A DNA stretch of 46,844 nucleotides from HRBIN23 sp046294495. GTDB taxonomy: Bacteria > Chloroflexota > Dehalococcoidia > Lucifugimonadales > HRBIN23. The DNA lies in contig JBKBKV010000009.1 in NCBI GenBank assembly GCA_046294495.1, positions 1 to 46,844 on the forward strand, given 5' to 3'. The notes below the pieces were generated by a model that was given only the letters and a program-made list of their open reading frames with translations, was not told the origin of the DNA and searched no databases. The translations under genes were made by a program, and so were the position numbers. Positions 46,784-46,844 of the stretch are shown here, piece by piece. Within the stretch, counting starts at the first letter, position 1. Each line of letters begins with the position of its first letter.

Positions 46784-46844
46784 ATGATGAGACTGGAGAG
46801 GGGATGCCCAAAGAGATACTTGGTTGTTCTGATATGCTTGGGGA
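46784..46844 (+). CDS. Start of a protein with an N-terminal hydrophobic segment (runs off window)
   Basis: ATG 46784 follows AAGGGGG by six bases. The 20 visible residues (MMRLERGCPKRYLVVLICLG) are basic then hydrophobic, as in a signal peptide or membrane anchor. A second ATG is adjacent at 46787. Nothing more can be said. Confidence 0.6.
   Translation, partial: MMRLERGCPKRYLVVLICLG

Overview
The window is a GC-rich, gene-dense bacterial segment (one 100-N scaffold gap at 25796-25895). I read it as a Chloroflexota genome, probably from the Dehalococcoidia/SAR202 side. This is inference from lipoproteins with long Pro-Thr linkers, a Gram-positive-type LexA box, a translin-like protein, stand-alone FmdB zinc ribbons and scattered CoA-ester and crotonase paralogues. 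No 16S rRNA or other decisive marker is present. The genes are mostly housekeeping. I see no insertion sequence, prophage or CRISPR array.

Layout. 1-4627 (minus): a tightly packed run of class I glutamine amidotransferase, nitrilase, DNA methyltransferase, MFS transporter and the 5' part of gyrA. 4691-5524 (plus): a FAH-family hydrolase with a clear promoter. 5530-10976 (minus): purF, a DUF192/lamin-tail lipoprotein with 102-bp repeats, a ThDP enzyme and ruvB. 11288-13222 (plus): hpf, an RNase H-fold exonuclease and a deleted DNA methyltransferase; an HNH nuclease and a SHOCT membrane protein face them. 14153-18194: acyl-CoA dehydrogenase, a 46-aa desulforedoxin-like protein, an orphan peptide-type binding lipoprotein and lexA with its own SOS box. 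18191-21237: thiI, a crotonase, a HAD hydrolase and tRNA-Gly(CCC). 21277-25358 (minus): a 1073-aa MalT/SARP-like regulator followed by a 36-codon pre-peptide-like gene and a degenerate HD-GYP gene. 25530-30080: fmdB (interrupted by the gap), dtd, a nickel/cobalt permease with a Fur-family regulator and a Nur-like operator, gap, a crotonase and a BglII-like nuclease with an in-frame stop. 30186-35373: mfd with a switch-like leader, thrB, and a CPBP protease. 35386-39951: phoU-pstBACS behind a four-repeat Pho box. 40077-43261: crotonase, isocitrate-lyase-family enzyme, a hairpin-rich gene-free stretch, and a CitE/malyl-CoA-lyase-like enzyme. 43389-44160: a MerR regulator and a Cys-rich small protein behind a 20-bp-spacer promoter with a perfect dyad. 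44376-46844: two fmdB genes, an extended thiE, a translin-like gene and the start of another exported protein.

The strongest candidates for something undescribed are: (1) the MerR/Cys-rich-protein operon, whose small protein joins a DUF397-like segment to a metallothionein-like tail; (2) the TPR/BTAD regulator with a short gene encoding a signal-peptide-like leader ending in ALA plus a hexapeptide, reminiscent of secreted pheromone precursors; and (3) RNA-level structures upstream of mfd and in 41995-42306. Three metal- or phosphate-responsive promoters (Nur-like, Pho box, MerR-type) and the SOS box are readable directly from the DNA. Restriction-modification genes here look eroded: one methyltransferase is internally deleted and one BglII-like nuclease is interrupted.
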